Source: Bradyrhizobium diazoefficiens (GTDB lineage Bacteria > Pseudomonadota > Alphaproteobacteria > Rhizobiales > Xanthobacteraceae). From it: a stretch of DNA of 64,000 nt. Below, in pieces: positions 52,544 to 61,400 of the stretch (positions within the stretch are counted from its first letter, which is position 1; each line of letters begins with the position of its first letter). The stretch is from the NCBI RefSeq assembly GCF_016616885.1, contig NZ_CP067102.1:7716501-7780500 (forward strand). The letters run 5' to 3'. A model generated the notes under the pieces. It saw nothing but the letters and a program-made list of their open reading frames with translations. It was not told the origin of the DNA and did no database searches. The position numbers were made by a program, and so were the translations under genes.

Positions 52544-53900
52544 CGACGGGAACAATTTTGGCGAGCTGGCCGTCACGCTTCAGTCGCAGGCGGACGCGCG
52601 CAGCGAGCTGATCGGCGCGGCCCCGACCGACGACGAGACCAACCGCAAGAACATGGCGCTGCTGATCCAGCTGCGCTGGACCGCGGTGGTCGGCCAGATC
52701 GTGACCATCGGCGGCGTGCATTTCTGGCTCGGCATTCCGCTGCCCCTGACCCGCATGGGCGCGGTGATCGGCGCGCTGGTGCTGCTCAATGTCTCGAGCC
52801 TGGTCTGGGTGCGCCATCGCGCCGCCATCACCAACAATGAGCTGCTGGTCGCGCTGATGCTGGATGTCGCGGCGCTGACCGCGCAGCTTTACCTCAGCGG
52901 CGGTGCCACCAACCCCTTCACCTCGCTGTTCCTGCTTCAAGTCACGCTCGGCGCGGTGCTGCTCGATGCCCGCTCGACCTGGTCGCTGGTGGCGCTGAGC
53001 TGCGCGAGCTTCGTGTGGCTGACGATGGCCTACCGGCCGCTCGAGCTGCCGCCGAATCCGCTGAGCGAGACCTATACGCTCAGCGTCACCGGCATGCTGC
53101 TCGGCTTCATTCTCAACGCCGTGTTGCTGGTCGTATTCGTCACCCGCATCAACCGGAATCTGCGCCAGCGCGATGCGCATCTGGCGGCACTGCGCCAGCA
53201 CGCCGCCGAGCAGGATCACATCGTCCGCATGGGCCTGCTCGCCTCCGGCGCGGCGCATGAGCTCGGCACGCCGCTCGCCTCGCTTTCCGTCATCCTCAGC
53301 GACTGGCGCCGCATGCCCGATCTCGCCGCCGATCAGGAGTTGGCCGAGGACCTCACCGAGATGGAAACCTCGCTGCAACGCTGCAAGTCGATCGTGACAG
53401 GCATCCTGGTGTCGGCCGGCGAAGCGCGTGGCGAAGGCTCCTCGCCGACGACGGTGACCGCCTTCGTCACCGCGCTGGTCGAGGAATGGCGCAACGCTCG
53501 CTCGGCGCGGACGCTCTACTTCGTCAACACTTTTGGCGAGGACGTCGCGATCGTCTCCGACATCGCGCTGAAGCAGGTGATCTTCAACGTGCTCGACAAT
53601 GCCTATGAGGTCTCGCGCGAGTGGGTGGAGCTGCTCGCCGAACGCGAAGGCGACAATCTGGTGCTCTCGATCAGCGACCGCGGCCCGGGCTTCGCGCCGG
53701 AAATGCTGGCCCAACTCGGCAAGCCCTACCAGTCGAGCAAGGGCCGCGCCGGCGGCGGGCTCGGCCTGTTCCTGGTGGTGAACGTGGTGCGCAAGTTAGG
53801 GGGCAGCGTCACCGCCGAGAACCACAGGAAGCGCGGCGCCACCGTACGCCTGACCTTGCCGCTCGCTACACTCGCGATCGGAGGCAGTTTTGACGCCTGA
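52515..53900 (+). CDS. regS: RegB/PrrB/ActS-type redox sensor histidine kinase
   Basis: The 461-residue kinase has about six N-terminal membrane helices and the quinone-site motif GGATNPF at residues 129-135, a hallmark of RegB. The H-box reads ASGAAHELGTPLASLSV with His248. Cys290 in LQRCKSIV occupies the position of the redox-active cysteine of RegB. ATP-binding boxes follow: VIFNVLDNAYEVS, SDRGPGFAPE, GGGLGLFLVVNV. It probably senses the quinone pool and phosphorylates the regulator encoded next. Its ATG lies 29 bp inside the SURF1 gene, so it is in the same transcription unit. Confidence 0.92.
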   Translation: MLERSSNRPDDGNNFGELAVTLQSQADARSELIGAAPTDDETNRKNMALLIQLRWTAVVGQIVTIGGVHFWLGIPLPLTRMGAVIGALVLLNVSSLVWVRHRAAITNNELLVALMLDVAALTAQLYLSGGATNPFTSLFLLQVTLGAVLLDARSTWSLVALSCASFVWLTMAYRPLELPPNPLSETYTLSVTGMLLGFILNAVLLVVFVTRINRNLRQRDAHLAALRQHAAEQDHIVRMGLLASGAAHELGTPLASLSVILSDWRRMPDLAADQELAEDLTEMETSLQRCKSIVTGILVSAGEARGEGSSPTTVTAFVTALVEEWRNARSARTLYFVNTFGEDVAIVSDIALKQVIFNVLDNAYEVSREWVELLAEREGDNLVLSISDRGPGFAPEMLAQLGKPYQSSKGRAGGGLGLFLVVNVVRKLGGSVTAENHRKRGATVRLTLPLATLAIGGSFDA

Positions 53901-54423
53901 CCGTTCGCTCATCGTCGTCGAGGACGACGAAGGCTTTGCGCGCACGCTGAAGCGCTCCTTCGAGCGCCGCGGCTACGAGGTCGTGCTCGCCGCCTCGATC
54001 GACGACGTCCGGAAAGTCCTGGAGGACCGATCGTTCGGCTACGCTGTGGTCGACCTCAAGCTCGGCGGCGCCTCCGGTCTCGCTTGCGTCGAGCTGCTGC
54101 ACACCCACGACGAAGAAATGCTGATCGTGGTGCTGACGGGCTTCGCCAGCATCTCGACCGCCGTCGAGGCCATCAAGCTCGGTGCCTGCCACTACCTCGC
54201 AAAGCCCTCCAACACCGACGACATCGAAGCCGCCTTCAACAAGGCCGAGGGCAATGCCGAGGTCGCGCTGGACGTGCGGCCGACCTCGATCAAGACGCTG
54301 GAATGGGAGCGCATCCACCAGACGCTGATCGAGACGGATTTCAACATCTCGGAAGCGGCAAGGCGGCTCGGCATGCACCGCCGCACGCTGGCACGAAAGC
54401 TCGAGAAGCGGCCGGTTAAGTAG
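53890..54423 (+). CDS. regR: RegA/PrrA/ActR-type response regulator
   Basis: The 177-residue protein has a receiver domain (VVEDDEGFARTL, phosphoacceptor Asp55 in VVDLKLGG, Lys in YLAKPSN) and the short Fis-type helix-turn-helix NISEAARRLGMHRRTLARKL. This helix-turn-helix is nearly invariant in the RegA family. RegR/RegA activates oxidase, photosynthesis or nitrogen-fixation genes depending on species. The start is TTG with GGAGG ahead and overlaps the regS stop by 11 bp. Co-transcription behind cyo suggests feedback between the oxidase and its sensor. Confidence 0.93.
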   Translation: MTPDRSLIVVEDDEGFARTLKRSFERRGYEVVLAASIDDVRKVLEDRSFGYAVVDLKLGGASGLACVELLHTHDEEMLIVVLTGFASISTAVEAIKLGACHYLAKPSNTDDIEAAFNKAEGNAEVALDVRPTSIKTLEWERIHQTLIETDFNISEAARRLGMHRRTLARKLEKRPVK

Positions 54424-54553
54424 GCTGCTCTCGCCCGCATGCGTCTACGCGAGCAGGAGCTGCAATGGAGTGGCGCCTGCGCTGAGTTCGGTTGAGCATT
54501 GCGGTTGACGATCAAATCGGGTAGGAGGAAGCCTTGCGGCTTCCCCCTCCCAC

Positions 54554-54587
54554 ACCACCGTACGTACGGTCCCGTATACGGCGGTTC
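54554..54587 (-). ncRNA. Group II intron domain V
   Basis: On the minus strand GAACCGCCGTA pairs with TACGGTGGT (one G-U), with an inner CGTATACGG stem and a short loop, giving exactly 34 nt. Domain V is the catalytic heart of the ribozyme. It is followed by the domain VI helix GGGAGGGGGAAGCC / GGCTTCCTCCTACCC. Confidence 0.85.
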
Positions 54588-54588
54588 G

Positions 54589-55989
54589 TCAAGCACGATT
54601 GAGGTGGCGGTGCAGTCCGACGAAGGACGGCAGGCCGAGTTGCGTGAAGAAGGCGGCGCGATAGGCGTCGTTCATGTGGCTGGCCCCGGCATTCCACCAA
54701 GGGCCGCGGCCGTTGTAGGCCGACCGCCATGCCCGCTCCGGATCGAGCCCGCGTTGCATCAAACGCTTGAGGCGTGTCCGTGGCCGTTTCCACTGTCGCC
54801 AGAGAACACAGCGCAATTTGCGCCGCATCCAGCCGTCGAGCTCCTCGAACACCCCTTTGGCCTCCGCCAGCCGGAAGTATTGCAGCCAGCCGCGCAGGAT
54901 GGGGGTCAGGGTCTTGACGGTCGATGCCAGTGTTCGTCCACGCCCTTGGCGCAGCGTCGTCCTCAGCTTGCTCCGCAACCGCTTCACGCTTTTGACCGCT
55001 ACCCGGAGGCGCGGCTGCTTGTGAGCGGTCATGGTGTAGCCGAGGAAGGTCCGCACCCAGGGACGGTCAACCGCGCTCTTCGCTGCGTTGACCTTGAGCC
55101 TCAACCGCTCGGTCAGGAATCGCGTGATCGACGCCATCACCCGCTCGCCGGCCCGTCGCGTCCGAACATAGATGTTGCAGTCGTCGGCGTAGCGGCAGAA
55201 GGCATGGCCTCGTCGCTCGAGTTCCTTGTCCAGATCGTCGAGCAGGATGTTCGACAGCAAAGGTGACAGAGGGCCGCCTTGCGGCGTGCCTTCGCTCCGT
55301 GCCGTCGTAATCCCGCCCGTCATCAGTCCAGCCCGCAGGTAGCGGCGGATCAACCGCAGCACCCGCTTGTCCGCAACCCGGCGCGCCACCCGTGCCATCA
55401 GCACGTCGTGGTTCACCCGGTCGAAGAACTTTTCCAAATCGAGGTCGACGACAAAGCGTCGACCCTCAGCCACATGCGCTCGCGCGGCAAGCACCGCGTC
55501 GTGCGCGCTGCGTCCCGGACGGAAGCCGTACGAGGCCTTGGAGAAGCCTGGATCGAACAGCGGCATCAGCACCTGATGCATCGCCTGCTGGATCAGCCGG
55601 TCTACTACCGTCGGGATGCCAAGTTGGCGCACCCCTCCGCCAGGCTTGGGGATTTCCACCCCGCGCACCGGCTGCGGCCGGTAGCGGCCTTCCAGCAGTT
55701 CCTCTTTGATGCGCGGCCAATGCTCCTTCAGATACGGCTGCAATTGCTCCACGGTCATCCGATCGATGCCTGCAGCGCCCTTGTTCGCCATTACCCGACG
55801 GTAGGCCGTCATCATGTTCGCTCGGCTGACGATCTCCTCCATCAGCCGCGCTTCCACCTCCGGAGGGGAAGGTTGCGGTCTCGCCGTGGCGATTGATGCA
55901 CCCAGCCCCTGCTCTGGCGGCTTCCGGCCGCTACCCTCGGGGTGAGCACGACGCATCTCAGCGTCATCGTCTGCATCTGTTGGCACCAT
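54589..55989 (-). CDS. ltrA: Group II intron reverse transcriptase/maturase
   Basis: The 466-residue protein has a reverse transcriptase domain: PKPGGGVRQLGIPTVVDRLIQQA, then DLDLEKFFDRVNHDVLM, TPQGGPLSPLLSNILL and the active site RYADD at residues 266-270. A group II maturase-specific domain follows (WVRTFLGYT, GWLQYFRLAE). No HNH endonuclease follows, as in class C. It splices and moves the intron that encodes it. The ATG at 55989 gives an N-terminal extension of ~50 residues; MEEIVSRANMM (residue 50) is another possible start. The reading frame is intact. Confidence 0.93.
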   Translation of the reverse strand: MVPTDADDDAEMRRAHPEGSGRKPPEQGLGASIATARPQPSPPEVEARLMEEIVSRANMMTAYRRVMANKGAAGIDRMTVEQLQPYLKEHWPRIKEELLEGRYRPQPVRGVEIPKPGGGVRQLGIPTVVDRLIQQAMHQVLMPLFDPGFSKASYGFRPGRSAHDAVLAARAHVAEGRRFVVDLDLEKFFDRVNHDVLMARVARRVADKRVLRLIRRYLRAGLMTGGITTARSEGTPQGGPLSPLLSNILLDDLDKELERRGHAFCRYADDCNIYVRTRRAGERVMASITRFLTERLRLKVNAAKSAVDRPWVRTFLGYTMTAHKQPRLRVAVKSVKRLRSKLRTTLRQGRGRTLASTVKTLTPILRGWLQYFRLAEAKGVFEELDGWMRRKLRCVLWRQWKRPRTRLKRLMQRGLDPERAWRSAYNGRGPWWNAGASHMNDAYRAAFFTQLGLPSFVGLHRHLNRA

Positions 55990-56462
55990 CGACAGGCCGG
56001 CCTCCTCCGGTACTCGACGTTCGGCCCTTCGCCGGCTTGGTGCTGCCGGTTACTACGGCCTCTGCTGACTTCTGCCGCCCCATCCCGACGCCTTGCGGCG
56101 CCGGTAGCACACCCGTTGCCGGGGGCAGGACGGCAGACCTCCCAGGGTCAGTCGCGTGACCTTCGTGCCATCTACCTGTCGCATCTACGGCCGCACCCTC
56201 CGAGTGATATCGGGCTTCGGGTATTTGGGCTCCCTCGCCCGGATGCGGACGCCTCTTATGCGCTTGCTGTTCGTCAGGCCGGCACTTTGCTTACAGCTTC
56301 CTTCAGACCCCGCCTCGCGACGACGCCCTTGCTGTTCGGCTAACGGTTCCTATCACCAAGGTCCGTAGAGGACTCACACCTCCAAGTCATCGACCGGACA
56401 CCACTCCGGTCAAATCGCGCCACTCACGGCGCTCCGCGCCATGCCTGGCGCACCCAAAAGCA

Positions 56463-56490
56463 AAAAGCCCGGCCAACCGGCCGGGCTTTT
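56463..56490 (-). terminator. Rho-independent terminator of carD
   Basis: AAAAGCCCGGCC and GGCCGGGCTTTT form a perfect 12-bp stem with a 4-nt loop, followed by a T-run on the minus strand, 27 bp after the carD stop. The group II intron begins just beyond it. Confidence 0.9.
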
Positions 56491-56516
56491 GATTGCTTGC
56501 GATCGACACGAGACGC

Positions 56517-57341
56517 TTATGCGGCCTCGTCGGCGACGGTGGTGCCGTCGCCATCGGTATCGTCGGTATCGCCCTCGGCATCCGTCTCGCCTTCGCCGTC
56601 GGCGGCTTCCGCCTTGGCGTTGCGGCGCGGGCTCTTGGCGAGCTGGGCCTCGATCTCCTTGACCGCTTCGGTCTCGGTCGAGTGCTGCACCACCGCGATC
56701 TCGCGAGAGAGACGATCTAGCGCCGCTTCATAGAGCTGACGTTCGCTGTAGGACTGCTCCGGCTGCGACTCCGAGCGATAGAGGTCGCGCACGACTTCCG
56801 CGATCGCGACGATATCGCCCGAGTTGATCTTCGCTTCGTATTCCTGGGCGCGACGCGACCACATGGTGCGCTTGACGCGGGCGCGGCCCTTGAGGGTCTC
56901 GAGCGCCTTCTTCACCAGCGCGGGCTCGGACAGCTTGCGCATGCCGACGTTGGCGACCTTGGCGGTCGGAACGCGCAGCGTCATCTTGTCCTTGATGAAG
57001 TTGATGACGAACAGTTCGAGCTTCGCGCCGGCGATCTCCTGCTCCTCGATGGCCAGGATCTGGCCGACGCCGTGAGCGGGATAGACGACGAATTCATTGG
57101 CCTTGAAGCCCTGACGCTGGGTCACGACCTTCTTTTCCTCGACCTTCGGCGCAGGTGCAGCGGCCTTCACGGCCGGCTTCGCAGCAACGGGGGCCTTGGC
57201 AGGAGCGGCAGCAACAGGAGCCTTCGGAGCAACAGGCTTGGCAGGAGCCTTGGCAGCGGGAGCCTTGGCAGCAGGAGCCTTGGCAGCAGCAGGCTTGGCA
57301 ACGGTCGCTTTCGCGGCCGGTTTGGCAGTCTTGTGAGGCAT
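56517..57341 (-). CDS. carD: CarD family transcriptional regulator with histone-H1-like tail
   Basis: The product from MPHKTAKPAAK is 274 residues. The first ~65 are an Ala/Lys/Pro tail made of repeated PAAKAPAAK units, like eukaryotic histone H1. The CarD/TRCF RNA-polymerase-interaction domain follows (FKANEFVVYPAHGVGQILAIEEQEI), then a helical DNA-binding part (KRTMWSRRAQEYEAKINSGDIVAIAEVVRDL). An acidic end closes it (DGEGETDAEGDTDDTDGDG). CarD stabilises open promoter complexes at rRNA and other genes. The frame is open to a GTG at 57542 but codons there are less GC-ending and include AGA, so the ATG is preferred. The terminator at 56463-56490 ends the unit. Confidence 0.87.
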   Translation of the reverse strand: MPHKTAKPAAKATVAKPAAAKAPAAKAPAAKAPAKPVAPKAPVAAAPAKAPVAAKPAVKAAAPAPKVEEKKVVTQRQGFKANEFVVYPAHGVGQILAIEEQEIAGAKLELFVINFIKDKMTLRVPTAKVANVGMRKLSEPALVKKALETLKGRARVKRTMWSRRAQEYEAKINSGDIVAIAEVVRDLYRSESQPEQSYSERQLYEAALDRLSREIAVVQHSTETEAVKEIEAQLAKSPRRNAKAEAADGEGETDAEGDTDDTDGDGTTVADEAA

Positions 57342-57690
57342 TGCGCTTCTTTTGTTCTTCGAGGACTTTGCAGCCGGCGGCGCCTTGGCAGCGGCCCGAC
57401 CCTTGGATGCGCTACGGCTGGCCGCGGCGACTTTTTTGGCCTCCTTATGGGAAGCCCTCGCTGAAGTACTCTTTTTACGCGTTTTCTGTGACACAGCCTG
57501 CGCGCGGAAACTGCCACGCCCCTGTTCGACATTTGGTTTCACGGGAACCCGGCGGGGCCAACTGGGCTGACGAGGGGTTCAGCTTAATGTGCCTAATATA
57601 GCACATTTCCCGCAAAAATCAATGATTTAGGGGTCTTCAGGACTGGTTTCGACGCTGACGAAGGTATTAGGGTTAAGTTTGCGCCGGAAT
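57342..57690 (-). other. carD leader with an in-frame basic extension
   Basis: This 349-bp interval lies between carD and fdxA on the same strand. Bases 57342-57542 are in frame with carD and would encode 67 residues rich in Lys, Ala and Ser (TRKKSTSARASHKEAKK), starting at GTG. Nothing else is recognised in 57543-57690, which should hold the carD promoter. Confidence 0.5.
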
Positions 57691-58029
57691 TTAGTCTCCG
57701 GAGCCGGGGTTCGGAGAAAAATATTTCTCGAACTTCCCTTCCATCCCGTCGAATTCCTTCGCGTCTTCGGGTGATTCTTTCTTCTGGGTGATGTTCGGCC
57801 AGCTCTTGGCGTAGTCGGCGTTGACCTGAAGCCACTTTTCCAGGCCCGGTTCCGTGTCCGGCTTGATGGCATCGGCGGGGCATTCCGGCTCGCACACGCC
57901 GCAGTCGATGCACTCATCCGGGTGGATGACGAGCATGTTGTCACCCTCGTAGAAACAGTCGACCGGGCAGACCTCGACGCAGTCGGTGTACTTGCACTTG
58001 ATGCAGGCTTCAGTGACGACGTAAGTCAT
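57691..58029 (-). CDS. fdxA: 7Fe ferredoxin FdxA
   Basis: The 112-residue protein opens [29 protein letters not shown], with the C-x7-C-x3-CP pattern of the [3Fe-4S] cluster. [12 protein letters not shown] is the [4Fe-4S] motif. The long C-terminal tail is typical of alphaproteobacterial FdII/FdxA. It carries electrons at low potential, probably with the Fpr encoded at 5747-6520. It lies downstream of an S4-domain gene by 132 bp and upstream of carD. Confidence 0.95.
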   Translation of the reverse strand: MTYVVTEACIKCKYTDCVEVCPVDCFYEGDNMLVIHPDECIDCGVCEPECPADAIKPDTEPGLEKWLQVNADYAKSWPNITQKKESPEDAKEFDGMEGKFEKYFSPNPGSGD

Positions 58030-58161
58030 CCAACGCTCCGAAAAGCTTATTCAAAAGTCGCGGCTTGCGTAGCGCGGATGGCCCGGCGCTGCAAGCTCGG
58101 GAAGCCCCGATCATGACGGCTTTATGCCGTTGATCGGCCAAGAAATGAACGCGACGCGCAA

Positions 58162-58437
58162 TTAATTGCGCTTTGCGTCGCCGACTTCTTCGTAGAGCAC
58201 GCGCGCCGAGGCAGCATCGCCGCGGCGCTCGTTGAAGCCGGTCACCTTCAACACGCGCACAGTGCGATCAAGGGCGACGGTGATGACGTCACCGATCTTG
58301 ATCGCGTGGCCCGGCGACTTCTCGCGCGTGCCGTTGATGCGGACATGGCCGGACTCGACGAGTTCAGCCGCGGAGGTGCGCGCCTTCACCACCCGCGCGT
58401 GCCACAGCCATTTGTCGAGGCGCTGCCGCTCGGTCGT
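58162..58437 (-). CDS. S4-domain RNA-binding protein (Hsp15-like), apparent ACG start
   Basis: The 91-residue protein has a full S4 domain, RQRLDKWLWHARVVKARTSAAELV then SGHVRINGTREKSPGHAIKIGDVITV, like Hsp15, which recycles stalled 50S subunits with nascent chains. No ATG, GTG or TTG lies in this frame before RQRLDKWLW. The first possible codon is ACG at 58437, seven bases after AAGGAG. GTG at 58392 would delete the first helix of the domain. The ATG at 58440 is in another frame. A non-standard ACG start, a recent loss of start, or a base error are possible. The helicase stop is 5 bp upstream, so the genes are coupled. Confidence 0.78.
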   Translation of the reverse strand, partial: TTERQRLDKWLWHARVVKARTSAAELVESGHVRINGTREKSPGHAIKIGDVITVALDRTVRVLKVTGFNERRGDAASARVLYEEVGDAKRN

Positions 58438-58441
58438 GGCA

Positions 58442-61400
58442 TCACTCCTTGCGACCGGCGAGCTGCTCTTTCAGCGCGGCGAGCTTTGCGAAAGGCGAGT
58501 TCGGGTCGACCGGACGGTCGCGCTCGCGCGGGTTCGCGCTCGAGGCGTAGGGACGCAGCGACGGACCGCCCTGGCGGTCACGGCCCTTGTCGCGGTCGCG
58601 GCCACGATTATCGCGGCCCTTGTCGCGATCGCCGCCGAACTTCTTATTGTCGCGATTGCGATCGCGATCCTTGTTGTCGCGGTCCTTGCCCTGGAAGCTG
58701 CGATTCCTGTCGTCGCGCCCCTCCTGGCGCGGCGCGCCCTCGCCGCCACCTTCGCGCGGCTTGCGGAAATCCCTGCCGCCGTCCCTGCGATGACCACCAT
58801 GACGATGACGCTCGCCAGGCTTCGCGCCTTCGGCTGCTTCGCCAGGCGCGGCCGCCGCAACTTCAGCACCGGCCTGCGGACGCTGGTTGTTGTGGCGCTG
58901 ATGGCGATGGCGCTCGTGGCGCGGCTTGCGATCCTCGTGACGGCCGCCGGGACGCCAGACTTCGACGAGCTCCGGCTCGGCGGGTGTCGCCGCTGCTTCA
59001 ACAGGCGCAGCAGCATCGGGTGATGCAGCAGCTTCCGTTGCAGCGATTTCGGCGGGAGCAATTTCAGCGGCGGCCTCTGCGGGTGCAGCAGCTTCTTCCG
59101 CCGGCGGTGCGATGCCGGGGGCATCTTCCGGGGTGACGGGCGCTTCGGGCGAGGCTTCGAGCACCGGCTCTTCGTCCGCGGGCTCGTCGTGCTGCTCCAT
59201 GCCGGGCGCGTCTTCGACGGTGACGGCTTCGATCGCGGCATCTGCGGGCGCAGCGGCCTCCTCGGCAGCAGCTTCAGCCGCCGGCGTCTCCGCAGCAGGC
59301 GCGACCGGCTTCGGCGGCAACGGCGCACGCTTCTCCATGCGATAGCCGAGCGCGCGCAGCACCGAGGCGAAATCCTCGCCGGCGGAACCGGTGAGCGAGG
59401 TCATCGCCTGCGTCACCACAAAGCCGCGGCCGTCGAACGCGCCGGCGGGCTTTTCGCCGGGCGCGTTGTCGCGCCAGGCCAGCGCCGGGCGAATCAAATC
59501 GGCCAGGCGCTCCAGGATGTCGACGCGGACGGCGCGCTCGCCGGCCTGCTTGTAGCCGAGCACGCGATAGGCATCGCGCGGCAAACTCTTGTCGACCGGG
59601 AACGAGGTGCGGCCCGATGATGCCAGATGCTGCGCGCCTGAGAGCGCCGACAGATCGACATTGTCCTGCTTCAGCGCCCACAGCAGGGCTGCCAGCGCAC
59701 GCGCGGCGGGCTTCAGGATGCCGGGGAAATAGATGTGATAGGCGCCGAAGCGGACGCCGTATTTGCGCAAGGTCGCGCGCGAGGGCTGGTCGAGATCCTT
59801 CAGCTCGTTGGCAATCTTCGGCCGTTCCAAGACGCCGAGCGCCTCGACCAGCTGATAGGCGATGCCGCGGGCAATGCCGGTGACGTCCTCGGCCTTGGAT
59901 AGCTCGAACATCGGCCCAAGCAGCTTCTCGATATGCGTCTTGAGCCAGAGGTCGAGCCGCGCCTGCACCTTCTCACGGGGGCTACCGGTCAGCCGCTCAT
60001 CCGAGATGATGCGGATGCGCGGATGCAGCGCCTCCTCTGCGGCGGTCAGCCGCGCCACCGCGTCACCGGTCCAGCGAATGGTGCCGTCCGAGGTCAGCAC
60101 GAACTGATCGTCCGGTGCGTTGCCCAGCCTTTCGGCACGCGTATTGATCTCGCCGGCGAGCACCGCTTGCGCGGCAGCCTGCAAGGCTTTCGCATCGGAG
60201 CCGGCTTCCGCCGCATCCGGTGCAAAGGTGAAGCCATCGAGGCGGCCGATGACATGGCCTTCGACGATGACTTCGCCGGTCTTGCCGATTTCCGTATTCA
60301 AGCTCGTGTTCTCCCGCAGGCGGCGCATCAATACACTGGTCCGGCGATCAACGAAACGCTCAGTCAAGCGTTCATGGAGCGCATCCGATAATTTATTTTC
60401 GACCTCGCGGGCGATCCCCTGCCAGCGTTCGGGGTCTTTCAGCCAGTCCGGGCGGTTGGCGACGAAGGTCCAGGTGCGAATCTGCGCGATCCGGGCCGAC
60501 AGCGTGTCGATGTCGCCGTCGACGCGGTCGGCCTGGTCGACCTGGGCGGCAAACCAGGAATCGGGGATGCAGCCCTTCTGCATCAGAAAGCCGTAAAGGG
60601 TGGTGACAAGCTCGGCATGGGCGGCAGGCGACAGCTTTCGGTAGTCCGGGACCTGGCAGGCCTCCCAGAGACGCTCCACGGCGGCATTGCCATGCGCGAT
60701 ATCGCGCACCTCGACGTCGCGGGCGGCGTGGTCGAGCACGCGCATGTCCTCGGCGATCGGCGCGCGCGTCAGCGTCTCATGGCCGGGGGACAGGTTCAGC
60801 GAAACCTGGAGCGCGCCGAGGGAGGAGAAATCCAGCTTCGAGTTGCGCCATTGCAGCATCTTCACGGGGTCGAAGATGTGGTTCTGGAGCGCGTTCACCA
60901 GCTCCGGCTCGAACGGGCCGCAGCGCCCCGTCGTCCCAAACGTGCCGTTGCGCGTGGCGCGCCCCGCACGCCCGGCGATCTGGGCGAACTCGGCCGGCGT
61001 CAGCCGGCGGAACTGGTAGCCGTCGAACTTGCGATCGGAGGCAAAGGCGACGTGGTCGACGTCGAGATTGAGGCCCATGCCGACGGCGTCGGTGGCGACG
61101 AGATAGTCGACGTCGCCGTTCTGGAACATCTCGACCTGCGCATTGCGCGTGCGCGGGCTGAGCGATCCCAGCACCACGGCAGCGCCGCCATGCTGCCGCT
61201 TGACCAACTCGGCGATGGCGTAGACCTCGTCGGCCGAGAACGCGACAATCGCGGTCCGGCGCGGCTGGCGCGTGATCTTGCGGTCGCCGGCGAATTCCAG
61301 CTGCGACAGCCTGGGACGGGTGATCATGGAGACGCCGGGCAACAGCCGCTCGATGATCGGGCGCATGGTGGCTGCACCCAGCAGCAGCGTCTCGTCGCGG

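Larger units (their letters stand above)
54516..56453 (-). mobile_element. Group II intron, probably class C, after the carD terminator
   Basis: The element of 1,938 nt reads on the minus strand. The 5' end is GTGCG at 56453; the 3' end CCGAT is at 54516, as group II introns end in AY. A 34-nt domain V hairpin is at 54554-54587 and a domain VI stem at 54516-54552. It encodes a reverse transcriptase without an endonuclease domain. It begins 9 bp after the T-run of the carD terminator, the usual target of class C introns. The boundaries are inferred from consensus. Confidence 0.85.

Noticed and set aside
54424..54515. Inverted CTGCTC..CGC / GCGAGCAG after regR as a terminator
   Set aside because: The stem has a bulge and no T-run follows, so it is too weak to call.
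54499..55896. Plus-strand frames across the group II intron
   Set aside because: They lie opposite the intact reverse transcriptase and have no domain of their own.
58232..59136. Plus-strand frames over the helicase tail (alternating Val/Ala/Ile stretches that look like membrane helices)
   Set aside because: They are the complement of the Arg/Asp/Gly-rich tail codons; no start with ribosome site and no known family.
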